Part shown: one piece after another, positions 15,632 to 23,555 of the stretch
Layout: each line of letters begins with the position of its first letter
How positions within the stretch are numbered: the first letter of the stretch is position 1
NCBI GenBank assembly: GCA_029959645.1
Contig: JASCOJ010000017.1
Span: 1 to 32,698, forward strand
DNA length: 32,698 nucleotides
Origin: Microbacteriaceae bacterium PS02332
GTDB lineage: Bacteria; Actinomycetota; Actinomycetes; Actinomycetales; Microbacteriaceae
Direction: 5' to 3'
Notes under the pieces: generated by a model
Told to the model about the DNA's origin: nothing
Databases searched by the model: none
Seen by the model: only the letters and a program-made list of their open reading frames with translations
Translations under genes and position numbers: made by a program

Positions 15632-15817
15632 ATGGGCAAGCACCTGCGGATCAACCGCCTCACGCTCTTCGCCGCGGTCCTCGCCGCCCTCGCCCTCGTC
15701 CTCACCGGGTTCCTCGGCCACACCGCTCCGGCGCACGCCGAACCGCACCAGCACGTCGCGATCGGCACCGTCACGTCCGACGGCGCCGGTGGCCCGGCGG
15801 GGACCGACCGTCGGTGA
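15632..15817 (+). CDS. Small putative secreted peptide
   Basis: A 61-residue ORF with a convincing signal peptide shape: a basic n-region (MGKHLRINR), a hydrophobic core (LTLFAAVLAALALVLTGFLG) and a likely AHA-EP signal peptidase site near residue 36. The predicted mature part would be about 25 residues (EPHQHVAIGTVTSDG...). No family is recognised. It lies between the LuxR-type regulator and the M50-type protease. The start is ATG at 15632, placed directly after the 26-residue ORF. It could be a secreted signal or wall peptide; nothing in the sequence settles this. Confidence 0.5.
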   Translation: MGKHLRINRLTLFAAVLAALALVLTGFLGHTAPAHAEPHQHVAIGTVTSDGAGGPAGTDRR

Positions 15818-15847
15818 CCTCCCGGGACGGTCTGGCACGATGACCGC

Positions 15848-16564
15848 TTGACCATCTCACTGCCTGCCGTCACGGTGCCGATCGCCCTGCTCATCGGCGC
15901 GGTGCTCCCGTTCGTCCCGGTCGTCGGCCGGGTCGCCCGCATCGCCGCGACCGTCGCGCACGAGGTCGGCCACTGTGTCGTCGTCGTGCCGTTCGGCGGC
16001 CGGATCCGCCGGATCGAGCTGCACCCGGACGGCTCCGGAGAGGCCTGGGTGCAGCTCGGCGGCGTGCCCGGCGCTGTCCGCTGGCTCGTCCGCGTCGTCA
16101 ACCTGTTCGCGGGGTACAACGCACCACTGTGGGCCGGGGTGCTGCTCGTCACCGGTGCGATCACCGGGTCGCGGTGGCTCCCCGTCGCCGTGCTCGGCGT
16201 CGTCGGACTCGTCGCACTGCTGTTCGTCCGGAACTGGTTCGGCCTGCTCGTCGTCGTCGGCTTCGACGTGCTCGCGCTGTGGGTCGCCCTCCGCCCCTCG
16301 GACACGACGCTGCTCGTCGTCGCCGCCGTCGGGGCCGCGTTCGTCGTCGACGGGCTGCGGTCCCTCGCGCAGGTGACCGGGTGGCTGCTCACCGGTGCGC
16401 GCGTGCAGACCGACTTCCACATCGCCGCCGCCGAGATGCGCCTGCCCGCCACGCTGTGGTTCGTGCTGTTCCTGCTCGTCGACGCGGCCGCCGTGTGGCT
16501 CGCCCGCGAGCCGCTCCTCGCCGTGTGGGACGCGGTCCGGGTGGGCGTCGCGTCACTCGGCTGA
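15848..16564 (+). CDS. M50B-type integral membrane zinc metallopeptidase
   Basis: A 238-residue multi-pass membrane protein carrying HEVGH (HExxH, about residues 38-42) at the end of a hydrophobic segment, as in M50 intramembrane metalloproteases. It continues with FGGRIRRIELHPDGSGEAWVQLGG, typical of the compact actinobacterial M50B-like family, and about five further hydrophobic segments (e.g. PLWAGVLLVTGAIT, LPVAVLGVVGLVALLFV, FGLLVVVGFDVLALWVAL, LWFVLFLLVDAAAVWLA). The start is TTG at 15848: a nearby ATG at 15840 runs straight into a stop, and a weak CACGAT -10 lies 6 bp upstream. Substrate unknown. Regulated proteolysis of membrane proteins is the family's usual role. Confidence 0.8.
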   Translation: MTISLPAVTVPIALLIGAVLPFVPVVGRVARIAATVAHEVGHCVVVVPFGGRIRRIELHPDGSGEAWVQLGGVPGAVRWLVRVVNLFAGYNAPLWAGVLLVTGAITGSRWLPVAVLGVVGLVALLFVRNWFGLLVVVGFDVLALWVALRPSDTTLLVVAAVGAAFVVDGLRSLAQVTGWLLTGARVQTDFHIAAAEMRLPATLWFVLFLLVDAAAVWLAREPLLAVWDAVRVGVASLG

Positions 16565-16643
16565 CGTAACGCGGGGTAGCGCACCGACGGCAGCGCAGCC
16601 GAGCCTGCGACCATGACGAGCACGACGACCGCACGAGAGGTGG

Positions 16644-18011
16644 ATGATGACCGACGACGACCACGGGTTCGCGACCGAGCAGGTGCACGGGGGCTTCGTG
16701 CCCGACGCCGGGCACGGTGCACGGGTCCCGGCGATCCACATGTCGTCCGGCTTCCTCTTCGAGGACGCGGCCCAGGCCAGGGACCGGTTCGCCGGCACCG
16801 ACGACGGCTACACCTACACGCGGCTCGGCAACCCGACCAACGCCGACGTCGAACGCCGGGTGGCGCTGCTCGAGCGCGGCACGGAGGCGATCCTCGTCAG
16901 CAGCGGTCAGGCCGCCGCGAACGTGGCGTTCCTCGGCCTCCTCGCCGCGGGCGACCACGTGGTGAGCGCGAACAGCATCTACGAGGGCACGCGCGGGTTG
17001 CTCGTGCAGAACCTCGGGCGGCTCGGCATCGAGGTGGACTTCGTCACCGACGCCCGCGACCTCGACGAGTGGGCCCGACTCGTCCGCCCGGAGACCAAGG
17101 CGTTCTTCGCGGAGACCATCCCGAACCCGAAGAACGACGTGCTCGACATCGCCGGGGTCGCCGACACCGCACACCGTGCCGGGGTCCCGCTCGTGGTCGA
17201 CAACACCCTCGCGACGCCGTACCTCGTCCGGCCGGTCGAGCACGGCGCCGACGTCGTCGTGCACTCGGCGTCGAAGTTCCTCTCCGGGCACGGCTCCGGC
17301 CTCGGCGGCGTCGTCGTGGACGGCGGCTCGTTCGACTGGGCGGCCGTCCCCGAGCGGTTCCCGCACCTGACCCGTCCCGAGCCGTCGCTCGGCGGCGCCA
17401 GCTACGCCGAGCGCTTCGGCAGCCGGGCGTTCATCGTGTTCGCCCGCGACGTGATCGCCTCCCGCATCGGGCCGACGCCGTCGCCGTTCAACGCGTTCCT
17501 GCTCCGTCAGGGCATCGAGACGCTGTCGCTCCGCGTCGAGCGGCACACCGCGAACGCCCTCACGGTCGCCACCTGGCTGGAGGCCCAGCCCGAGGTGACG
17601 AGCGTCGACCACGCCGGTCTCGCCTCCAGTCCGTACCACGACCTCGCCCAGCGGTACCTGCCACGCGGTGCCGGCTCGGTGTTCGCCTTCACGCTCGCCG
17701 GCGGCACCGCCGCCGCCTACGCGTTCATCGACGCGGTGCAGCTGTTCAGCAGGATGACGCACCTCGGCGACGTCCGGTCGCTGATCCTGCACCCGGCGAC
17801 CACGACGCACGCCGGACGCACGCCCGAGGAGCGCGCCGAGCAGGGCATCGACGACGGGCTCATCAGGCTGTCCGTCGGCATCGAGGACGTCGCGGACCTG
17901 CTCCGTGACCTCGAGCGCGGGTTCGCGGCCCTGCGCGCCGGCGACACGGACCGTGCCGAGCAGGAATCGGCCGTCGTCCCGCAGCCGCACGCGATCGTCG
18001 AGGAGGTCTGA
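16644..18011 (+). CDS. O-acetylhomoserine sulfhydrylase-like PLP enzyme (Cys/Met metabolism family)
   Basis: A 455-residue fold-type I PLP enzyme of the Cys/Met metabolism family. Characteristic segments are YTYTRLGNPTNADVERRVALLE, VSSGQAAANVAFL, ETIPNPKNDVLDI, PLVVDNTLATPYLVRP and VVHSASKFLSGHG, in which K211 should bind PLP. The C-terminal HAGRTPEERAEQGIDDGLIRLSVGIEDVADLLRDLERGF is typical. Its length of over 420 residues and NTLATPYLVRP favour O-acetylhomoserine (or O-succinylhomoserine) sulfhydrylase, MetY-like, making homocysteine from sulfide, over the shorter cystathionine gamma-synthases; this is not certain. agaggtgg precedes two adjacent ATGs (16644, 16647). The stop is one base before the monooxygenase start, so the two form an operon. 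Confidence 0.85.
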   Translation: MMTDDDHGFATEQVHGGFVPDAGHGARVPAIHMSSGFLFEDAAQARDRFAGTDDGYTYTRLGNPTNADVERRVALLERGTEAILVSSGQAAANVAFLGLLAAGDHVVSANSIYEGTRGLLVQNLGRLGIEVDFVTDARDLDEWARLVRPETKAFFAETIPNPKNDVLDIAGVADTAHRAGVPLVVDNTLATPYLVRPVEHGADVVVHSASKFLSGHGSGLGGVVVDGGSFDWAAVPERFPHLTRPEPSLGGASYAERFGSRAFIVFARDVIASRIGPTPSPFNAFLLRQGIETLSLRVERHTANALTVATWLEAQPEVTSVDHAGLASSPYHDLAQRYLPRGAGSVFAFTLAGGTAAAYAFIDAVQLFSRMTHLGDVRSLILHPATTTHAGRTPEERAEQGIDDGLIRLSVGIEDVADLLRDLERGFAALRAGDTDRAEQESAVVPQPHAIVEEV

Positions 18012-18012
18012 G

Positions 18013-19317
18013 GTGGCCGACCTGCAGCACTTCGGGTACTTCTTCTCCCGCGGCTTCGGACCCCAGGCCTGGGGCCGCTCCGACTGGGACTGGGGCTACG
18101 ACTGGACCCGGCCCGACCTCTACCAGCAGTCCGTCCGGACGCTCGAGCAGGCCGGGATGGACCTCGTCATCGCCGAGGACGCGATCTCTCTCGGCAACCC
18201 GTCGACCCTCGACCTCCGGATCCGGCAGGCGTACGGCGGCCCGAAGCACGACCCGCTGCTGCTCGCGCCGTACCTGTTCGCCGCGACCTCGCACATCGGC
18301 ATCGCGCCGACCGTGAACGCGGGCATCACCCCGCCGTACCTGGCCGCCCGGCAGTTCGCCACCCTCGCGCACCTGTCGTCCTCGCGCTTCGGCATCAATG
18401 TCGTCACCGACGTCGGGAGCGCCCGGCACGCCGGCCTCGCACCGCTGCCGCACGACGCCGCCTACGACCGGGCCGAGGAGTGGTTGCGCCTCGTCCGGCG
18501 CCTGTGGGGCTCCTGGAACGGCGGGTACGTCGGCGACCGGTCCGACTGGCACTTCGCCGACGGCGCGCAGCTCGACGCGTTCCACCACGAGGGCGAGTAC
18601 TTCACCGCGGACGGGCCGCTCAACGCGTTGCCGCTCGACGACGACCCGGTCGTCGTCTCCCCCGGCGGCTCCGGCCGCGGGCTCGGCTTCGCGGGGACGC
18701 ACTCCGACGTGCAACTCGCCCTCGCGCCGCTCTCGGCCCCGGCCGTCGCCGCGTACCGGGCGAAGGTGCACGAGGCGGCCACGGCTGCCGGGCGGACGCC
18801 GTCGGACGTGCGGGTCCTGTTCGTCCTCAAGCCCGTCGTGGTGTCCTCCGCCGAGGAGGCCGACCGGCTCGTCGCCGCCTCACTCCACCCGACCGACGAG
18901 GCCCTCCGCGCCGCCGCCGTCGCGTGGTCGAGCGACTCGGAGACCGACCTGCTCTCGCTCGACCTCGACGCGCCCGTCCCGGAGGGCACGTTCGGCGACC
19001 ACGTCTCCGCAGGGACGATCCGCGGACTGCTCGGAGACACGCCCGACGCGCCCCTGCGCGAGCTCCTCACCCGGAAGGCGCGGCTCGGCCGGGTCTCCGA
19101 CCGTGCCGGGTTCGTGGGGACGGCGGACGAGTTCGCCGACTTCATCGAGGAGCTCGGGTCCGACGCCGACAACGACGGCATCATCTTCTCCGGCGACCTC
19201 CACCCGGCGCAGGTCGCGCGGATGTTCGGCGACCTCGTGCCGGTGCTCCGGCAGCGTGGGCTGCTCCGGCGGGAGTACGGCGACGGCGGCCTGCGGGCGA
19301 ACCTCTTCGACTTCTGA
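18013..19317 (+). CDS. LLM-class FMN-dependent monooxygenase (NtaA/DszA/DmoA type)
   Basis: A 434-residue bacterial luciferase-like flavin monooxygenase. The N-terminus (FGYFFSRGFGPQAWGRSDWDWGYDWTRPDLYQQSVRTLEQAGMDLVIAED) and GINVVTDVGSARHAGL fit the NtaA/SnaA/DszA subgroup. Further typical elements are YDRAEEWLRLVRRLWGSW, a HEGEYFTADGPLN segment and a SPGGSGRGLGFAGTHSD phosphate-loop-like region. Members oxidise sulfur or nitrogen compounds such as dimethyl sulfide, dibenzothiophene sulfone or nitrilotriacetate, using FMNH2 from a separate reductase, which is not in this window. The GTG start has aggagg at 18001-18006, 6 bp away. Coupling to a MetY-like enzyme suggests use of organosulfur compounds as a sulfur source. 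The gene converges with the repeat-tail protein, with a 10-bp gap. Confidence 0.85.
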   Translation: MADLQHFGYFFSRGFGPQAWGRSDWDWGYDWTRPDLYQQSVRTLEQAGMDLVIAEDAISLGNPSTLDLRIRQAYGGPKHDPLLLAPYLFAATSHIGIAPTVNAGITPPYLAARQFATLAHLSSSRFGINVVTDVGSARHAGLAPLPHDAAYDRAEEWLRLVRRLWGSWNGGYVGDRSDWHFADGAQLDAFHHEGEYFTADGPLNALPLDDDPVVVSPGGSGRGLGFAGTHSDVQLALAPLSAPAVAAYRAKVHEAATAAGRTPSDVRVLFVLKPVVVSSAEEADRLVAASLHPTDEALRAAAVAWSSDSETDLLSLDLDAPVPEGTFGDHVSAGTIRGLLGDTPDAPLRELLTRKARLGRVSDRAGFVGTADEFADFIEELGSDADNDGIIFSGDLHPAQVARMFGDLVPVLRQRGLLRREYGDGGLRANLFDF

Positions 19318-19327
19318 CCCGGGTCGG

Positions 19328-20536
19328 CTACTTCCCGCCGGACTGCTTCGGGGACTTCGCCTTGCCCTTGCCGTCCTTCGGCTTGGCCTTGCCGTCCGAC
19401 CCGGCCTTGCCTGCCTTGGCCTTGCTGTCCGACTTCGCCTTGCCGGCCTTGCTCTTGCTGTCCGATTTCGCCTTCCCGGACTTGCCCTTGTCGTCCGACT
19501 TCGCCTTGCTGTCCGACTTCGCCTTGCTGTCCGACTTCGCCTTGCTGTCCGACTTCGCCTTGCTGTCCGACTTCGCCTTGCCGGACTTCCCCTTGCCGTC
19601 CGACTTCGCCTTCCCGCTCGACTTCCCCGTGCCGGGCTTCGCCGTCGCGGCCGGCTCCTGCTCGGCCGACGCGCCCGCGGTGTCCACGGCGCCTGTGGTG
19701 ACCGGTCCGACCGCGCCCGCGCCGTCCGACGCGCCCGCGGTGACCACAGCGCCTTCCGCGGCCGGTCCGGCGGTACCCGCGGTGGCACCAGCGCCCGCGG
19801 TGGCCGGTCCGTCCGCGTCCGCGGCCTCGGACACGCCGGCTCCGGTGTCGGCGATGTCGACCGTGGCCGCGTCGGCGGGCGCTTCGTCGGTCGCGAACTG
19901 CCCCGCACCGGACACGTCCGCGGCGTCGGCGTCGGCGTCGGCGCCAGCGGTGGCGTCCGTGGGCTCGGTGGCGTCCGTGGGCTCGGCGACGTCCGTGGGC
20001 TCGGCGACGTCGGCGTGCTCGGCGGCGTCGATCCGCTCGACGAGCACCTCCGCGCCGTCGTCGGCGAGCCGAAGGAGCGTCTGTGCGGCCCGCACACGCG
20101 TCGTGGTGGTCCGGCGGGCCAGGACGTCGGCACGGACACCCTCGAGGAACGCCCGCACCGCACGGTCGACACCAGAGCGGCCACGCGGGGCGGCTCGGTC
20201 GAGTCGGTCGAGGTCGCCGGCGATCCCGGCGGCGTCTTCCGTGCGCAGCTCCGCCCGGACCGCGGCGACGAGCGACGCGACGGCGGCAGCGGCACGCTCA
20301 GCGGCGGCGTCACGACGCTCGAGGACCACGAGCAACTCGGCGCCCGGTCCGTAGGAGACCGTCTCCAGGCGCACCGGCTCTGCACCCCTGCCGCGGACGA
20401 CGAGCTTGGCGTCCGGCGTCGGGAGCCACGCGGTCAGCGCCGCGACCGTCGCGACGGAAGCGACGACCCGCTCGTACTCGGCGAGGCCGATCCGTTCCTG
20501 CTCGGTCAGACGGACACGGATCGCGATCTCCTGCAC
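19328..20536 (-). CDS. Uncharacterised protein with acidic Ala-rich middle and Lys/Ser/Asp repeat tail
   Basis: A 402-residue protein that I do not recognise. Residues 1-165 look folded (VQEIAIRVRLTEQERIGLAEYERVV..., later GPGAELLVVLERRDAAAERAAAAVASLVAAVRAEL), with mixed sheet and a long Ala/Arg helical segment. Residues about 170-300 are acidic and Ala/Thr/Pro-rich with EPTDVAEPTDATEPTD repeats. The last about 100 residues are a lysine-rich tail made of KAKSDS hexapeptide variants, ending KSPKQSGGK. An acidic middle followed by a histone H1-like basic tail suggests a disordered nucleic-acid- or ribosome-contacting protein; this is inference. No signal peptide or TM is seen. The GTG at 20536 was chosen for its gagagg site 9 bp upstream. 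It lies just downstream of ssrA on the same strand. Confidence 0.8.
   Translation of the reverse strand: MQEIAIRVRLTEQERIGLAEYERVVASVATVAALTAWLPTPDAKLVVRGRGAEPVRLETVSYGPGAELLVVLERRDAAAERAAAAVASLVAAVRAELRTEDAAGIAGDLDRLDRAAPRGRSGVDRAVRAFLEGVRADVLARRTTTTRVRAAQTLLRLADDGAEVLVERIDAAEHADVAEPTDVAEPTDATEPTDATAGADADADAADVSGAGQFATDEAPADAATVDIADTGAGVSEAADADGPATAGAGATAGTAGPAAEGAVVTAGASDGAGAVGPVTTGAVDTAGASAEQEPAATAKPGTGKSSGKAKSDGKGKSGKAKSDSKAKSDSKAKSDSKAKSDSKAKSDDKGKSGKAKSDSKSKAGKAKSDSKAKAGKAGSDGKAKPKDGKGKAKSPKQSGGK
19493..19582. repeat. 18-bp tandem array encoding KAKSDS hexapeptides
   Basis: Five contiguous 18-bp units (gtccgacttcgccttgct); four are identical and the fifth differs in its last base. Diverged units flank them over about 19360-19620. 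The array is in frame with the minus-strand gene, each unit encoding one KAKSDS-type hexapeptide. It should be prone to length variation between strains. Confidence 0.9.
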
Positions 20537-20659
20537 GGTGGTGCACCTCTCGGTCGGGTCGGACGCACCGTGGTGTGCGCCTGGCCCGGAGCGTAGTCCT
20601 CGCACCCGGCAGGACCGGTGCCTGCCCGGCAGGACCAGCCGGCGGGCGACACCGACGAC

Positions 20660-20697
20660 GAACGCCCCCGCCGGTCCGAGGACCAGCAGGGGCGTTC
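20660..20697 (-). terminator. Hairpin downstream of tmRNA gene
   Basis: Arms gaacgcccc (20660-20668) and ggggcgttc (20689-20697) are perfect. An inner ggtcc/ggacc stem lies at 20673-20684. It is 46 bp beyond the tmRNA 3' end and is the likely terminator for ssrA. A small cgtggt/accacg dyad follows at about 20700-20712. No T tract. Confidence 0.65.
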
Positions 20698-20742
20698 ACC
20701 GTGGTGACCACGATGCGACAACGGTTCCCGCACGACGGCAGA

Positions 20743-21119
20743 TGGTGGAGATGGGGGGAATCGAACCCCCGTCCAACGCTGCAATTCGACGTCTTCTACG
20801 GGCGTATCCGGATGAGGCGTTCTGCTCGGCCCCGTCCTTTGCTACCGGCTTCTAGGACGACGGGCCCAGTCTCAGTGCAAGTCCCGCACGGCCCTGAGGC
20901 ACAACCGCGCAGCAAGTCCCCTGGATGACGCCGGACTCAGGTTAGGAGACGATCACCTGGCCGACGGACTTCATGTGCTGGGCTGCTTACGCAGCGAGAG
21001 CGAAGTCAGTGCGCTTGGAATTGGCACTTGTTGTTTTCCACGGATCGTTTCCGAGATGACCGTGGGTCCTCGGCCCGCTTCCCGTCGGCACACAGGCGAT
21101 GTCGAAACCGATCATCCCC
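20743..21119 (-). ncRNA. ssrA: Transfer-messenger RNA (tmRNA)
   Basis: A 377-nt tmRNA on the minus strand. The 5' end GGGGATGATCGGTTTCGACA and the 3' end, a T-arm GGGGGTTCGATTCCCCCC followed by CATCTCCACCA, are diagnostic. GGGGATG pairs with CATCTCC in a 7-bp acceptor stem (one G-U), and the CCA is encoded. The tag reading frame runs from a GCC resume codon at 21025 to TAA at 20987-20989, encoding ANSKRTDFALAA, which ends in the LAA degron recognised by ClpXP-type proteases. With SmpB, encoded just upstream on the same strand, it rescues stalled ribosomes. No TANNNT lies immediately before the 5' end. The nearest, TAGACT (21190-21195, minus strand), would imply a 5' leader of about 65 nt removed by RNase P. 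Confidence 0.97.
20987..21025 (-). other. tmRNA tag peptide coding segment
   Basis: Resume codon GCC (21025-21023) through the TAA stop. Twelve residues, ANSKRTDFALAA; the C-terminal ALAA matches the proteolysis signal seen across bacteria. Confidence 0.85.
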
Positions 21120-21220
21120 ATGGGGGCCGACGCGAGCGAACCGCTGTCGCACTGTGGAGTTGTGGTGCCCCGTGAGGAGCAGTGTCCCAGTCTAGCCGTT
21201 CCTGAGCTGGGAGGCCACCG

Positions 21221-21697
21221 TCACTCGCCCCGGAGGTTCCGGGACCGCATGGCCCGCTCAGCCTCACGCTTGTCGGTCTTCTCACGCAGTGCCTGGCGCT
21301 TGTCGAACTCGCGCTTGCCCTTGGCGACCGCGATCTCGACCTTCGCACGGCCGTCGGAGAAGTAGATCTTCATCGGGACGAGCGTGTAGCCGCCCTGCGA
21401 GGTCTTGTGCGAGATCTTGACGATCTCCTGCTTGTGCAGCAGGAGCTTCCGCTTGCGCCGCGGAGCGTGGTTGTTCCACGTGCCCTCGGTGTACTCGGGG
21501 ATGTGCACCGCGTCGAGCCACGCCTCGCCGGCGTCGACGTACGCGTAGCCGTCGACGAGTGAGGCGCGCCCCTCGCGGAGGGACTTCACCTCGGTGCCGC
21601 TGAGCACCATGCCGGCCTCGTAGGTGTCCTCGATGAGGTAGTCGTGCCGCGCACGACGGTTCGTCGCGACGGTCTTCTCACCGCGTTCCTTCACCAT
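21221..21697 (-). CDS. smpB: SsrA-binding protein SmpB
   Basis: A 158-residue RNA-binding protein, partner of tmRNA in trans-translation. Conserved blocks are visible: [106 protein letters not shown] and a basic C-terminal tail that enters the decoding centre. Length is normal. ATG at 21697 has GAGGAG (21704-21709, minus strand) 6 bp upstream. A TATGCT hexamer at 21751-21756 (minus strand) suggests its own promoter after ftsX. The gene lies immediately upstream of ssrA, its functional partner, with about 100 bp between. Confidence 0.97.
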   Translation of the reverse strand: MVKERGEKTVATNRRARHDYLIEDTYEAGMVLSGTEVKSLREGRASLVDGYAYVDAGEAWLDAVHIPEYTEGTWNNHAPRRKRKLLLHKQEIVKISHKTSQGGYTLVPMKIYFSDGRAKVEIAVAKGKREFDKRQALREKTDKREAERAMRSRNLRGE

Positions 21698-21750
21698 GCG
21701 CTGCTCCTCGTGTCGATCCGCTCACCGTGCACGTCGCCGGTCAGCCGCTC

Positions 21751-21756
21751 AGCATA
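21751..21756 (-). promoter_or_regulatory. -10 element for smpB
   Basis: TATGCT on the minus strand, 54 bp upstream of the smpB ATG, in a locally less G+C-rich stretch. The resulting leader would carry the GAGGAG ribosome site. Confidence 0.45.
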
Positions 21757-21765
21757 TCGAACACC

Positions 21766-21793
21766 ACGCGCCGGCCGGGTGTTCCCGGCGCGT
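21766..21793 (-). terminator. Possible ftsX terminator
   Basis: Arms acgcgccgg (21766-21774) and ccggcgcgt (21785-21793) around a 10-nt loop, 35 bp past the ftsX stop and just upstream of the smpB -10. Confidence 0.5.
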
Positions 21794-21827
21794 CCCCGGC
21801 CAGGACGGCGCAGTCCGGACCGGCCCG

Positions 21828-22742
21828 CTAGACCTTGAGGTACCGGCGGATGGCGATGGAGGCCGACACGGCCGCGAGCAGCACGCCGATCACGATCACC
21901 GCCGGCACCACGATCGCCGCGTCGCTCATGCCGATGAACGCCGTCCCCGAGAAGCGCTTGGTCAGGTAGTTCCGGACGAAGAACCAGACGACCGCGACGA
22001 TGGCCCCGCCGGCGAGCACGGCTCCGACCGCGGCGGCGATCACCCCCTCGAGCACGAAGGGTGTCTGGATGAACCGGTTCGACGCCCCCACCAGACGCAT
22101 GATCCCGAGCTCCCGTCGTCTGGAGAACGCGGAGAGCCGGATCGTCGTCGCGATGAGCAGCACCGCCGCGACGAGCATGAGCGCCGCGATGCCGATCGCC
22201 GTGTACGACGACGCGTTGAGCAGGTTGAAGATCGGTTGCAGGTACCCGCGTTGGTCGACGACGCTCTGCACGCCGGCGACCTTCGACAGGCTCTCGACGA
22301 GGACGTCCGCCTGCGACGGGTTCTTCAGGTTCACCCAGAAGGTCTCGTTGAGGTACTCGGGCTTGACGAACTCGGTGGCCGGCGAGTCCTTGAACTGCTG
22401 CTTGAACCGGGTGTAGGCGTCCTTCTGGTCCTCGAAGTACGCCTTCTCGATGTACGGCTTCAGCGTCGACGACTCGAGCTGCTGCTTGATCTGCGCGCGC
22501 TGGTCGTCGGTGGCCTTGGCGCCGGTGCAGTTGCCGGTGGTGTCGGTGTCGGTGCAGAGGTAGACCGCGACCTGGGCACGGTCGTACCAGTACCCCTTCA
22601 TCTGGTTGATCTGCATCTGGAGCAGGATCGCGGTGCCGACGAACGTCAGCGAGATGAAGGTGACCAGGACGACCGAGACGACCATCGAGGCGTTGCGACG
22701 GAGGCCGGAACCGACCTCGGCCATGACGAGTCCGAGCCTCAT
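21828..22742 (-). CDS. ftsX: Cell division ABC transporter permease FtsX
   Basis: A 304-residue permease with the FtsX layout. It has a cytoplasmic N-terminus ([17 protein letters not shown]), TM1 ([23 protein letters not shown]) and an extracellular loop of about 130 residues containing two cysteines ([13 protein letters not shown]). Three C-terminal TMs follow ([68 protein letters not shown]). [27 protein letters not shown] is the coupling-helix region that contacts FtsE. Actinobacterial FtsEX activates NlpC/P60 wall hydrolases such as RipC during division. Its ATG overlaps the ftsE stop by 4 bp, so the two are coupled. Confidence 0.95.
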   Translation of the reverse strand: MRLGLVMAEVGSGLRRNASMVVSVVLVTFISLTFVGTAILLQMQINQMKGYWYDRAQVAVYLCTDTDTTGNCTGAKATDDQRAQIKQQLESSTLKPYIEKAYFEDQKDAYTRFKQQFKDSPATEFVKPEYLNETFWVNLKNPSQADVLVESLSKVAGVQSVVDQRGYLQPIFNLLNASSYTAIGIAALMLVAAVLLIATTIRLSAFSRRRELGIMRLVGASNRFIQTPFVLEGVIAAAVGAVLAGGAIVAVVWFFVRNYLTKRFSGTAFIGMSDAAIVVPAVIVIGVLLAAVSASIAIRRYLKV

Positions 22743-23494
22743 CGGATGAGCCCCGGGATGGTCTGGATGCCGGTGGTGTTGGAGACCACGCCGCGCTGGA
22801 TCGGGAGCGCCTGCGTCTGGTACCCGCCGGACTGCTCGTCGCGGAGGACCTTCCCGCCGGAGAGCTCGACGACCCGTCGCTGCATCTGGTTCACGATGGA
22901 GGCGTCGTGCGTGGCCATGAGGATCGTGGTACCGCCCTGGTTGATGCGTTCGAGGAGCGCCATGATGCCCGCCGAGGTCGTCGGGTCGAGGTTGCCGGTG
23001 GGCTCGTCGGCGAGGAGGACCGCCGGCTTGTTCACGACGGCGCGTGCGATCGCGACGCGCTGCTGCTCACCACCGGAGAGCTCGTGCGGCATGCGGGTCG
23101 CCTTGCCGGAGAGCCCGACGAGCTTGAGCACGTCGGTGACGGACTCGCTGATGAAGCCCTTGCTCTTGCCGATCACCTGCAGCGAGAACGCGACGTTGTC
23201 GAAGACGTTCTTGTTCGGCAAGAGGCGGAAGTCCTGGAAGACGACGCCGAGGTTCCGTCGGAAGTACGGCACCTTCCGCGACGAGAGCGACCCGAGGCGC
23301 TGCCCGAGGACGTGGATCTGCCCGCGGGAGGGCTTCTCCTCCTTGAGCACGAGGCGGAGGAAGCTCGACTTCCCGGAACCGGACGCGCCGACGAGGAAGA
23401 CGAACTCGCCCTTGAGGATCTCGAGGGTGACGTCGTCGAGCGCCGGACTCGGGTTGCCCGAGTACATCTTGGTGACCTGGTCGAATTTGATCAT
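22739..23494 (-). CDS. ftsE: Cell division ATP-binding protein FtsE
   Basis: A 251-residue ABC ATPase: Walker [15 protein letters not shown]-loop [20 protein letters not shown], signature [14 protein letters not shown], Walker [12 protein letters not shown] and H-loop MATHD. The body matches FtsE; a tail of about 25 residues after the usual end ([26 protein letters not shown]) makes it slightly longer than common FtsE proteins. The start is ATG at 23494; TACCCT (23504-23509, minus strand) lies 9 bp before it, consistent with a leaderless ftsEX message separate from prfB. Confidence 0.95.
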   Translation of the reverse strand: MIKFDQVTKMYSGNPSPALDDVTLEILKGEFVFLVGASGSGKSSFLRLVLKEEKPSRGQIHVLGQRLGSLSSRKVPYFRRNLGVVFQDFRLLPNKNVFDNVAFSLQVIGKSKGFISESVTDVLKLVGLSGKATRMPHELSGGEQQRVAIARAVVNKPAVLLADEPTGNLDPTTSAGIMALLERINQGGTTILMATHDASIVNQMQRRVVELSGGKVLRDEQSGGYQTQALPIQRGVVSNTTGIQTIPGLIR

Positions 23495-23503
23495 GACCGG
23501 ATC

Positions 23504-23509
23504 AGGGTA
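23504..23509 (-). promoter_or_regulatory. -10 element of ftsEX (leaderless)
   Basis: TACCCT on the minus strand, 9 bp before the ftsE ATG. Confidence 0.45.
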
Positions 23510-23555
23510 GGTCGCTCGGCCGTGAAGGACCGCCAGGCGCGCGGCTCACGGCCTG

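Noticed and set aside
15840-15851. ATG at 15840 as start of the M50-type gene
   Set aside because: This frame stops after three codons (ATG ACC GCT TGA); the TTG at 15848 is in the protease frame.
19493-19582. Regular 18-bp repeats considered as a CRISPR array
   Set aside because: The units are contiguous without spacers and are in frame with a protein-coding gene.
20743-20775. Possible lone tRNA from the T-arm and CCA end
   Set aside because: The sequence is the tRNA-like 3' end of the tmRNA; matching 5' acceptor stem and tag frame were found at 20987-21119.
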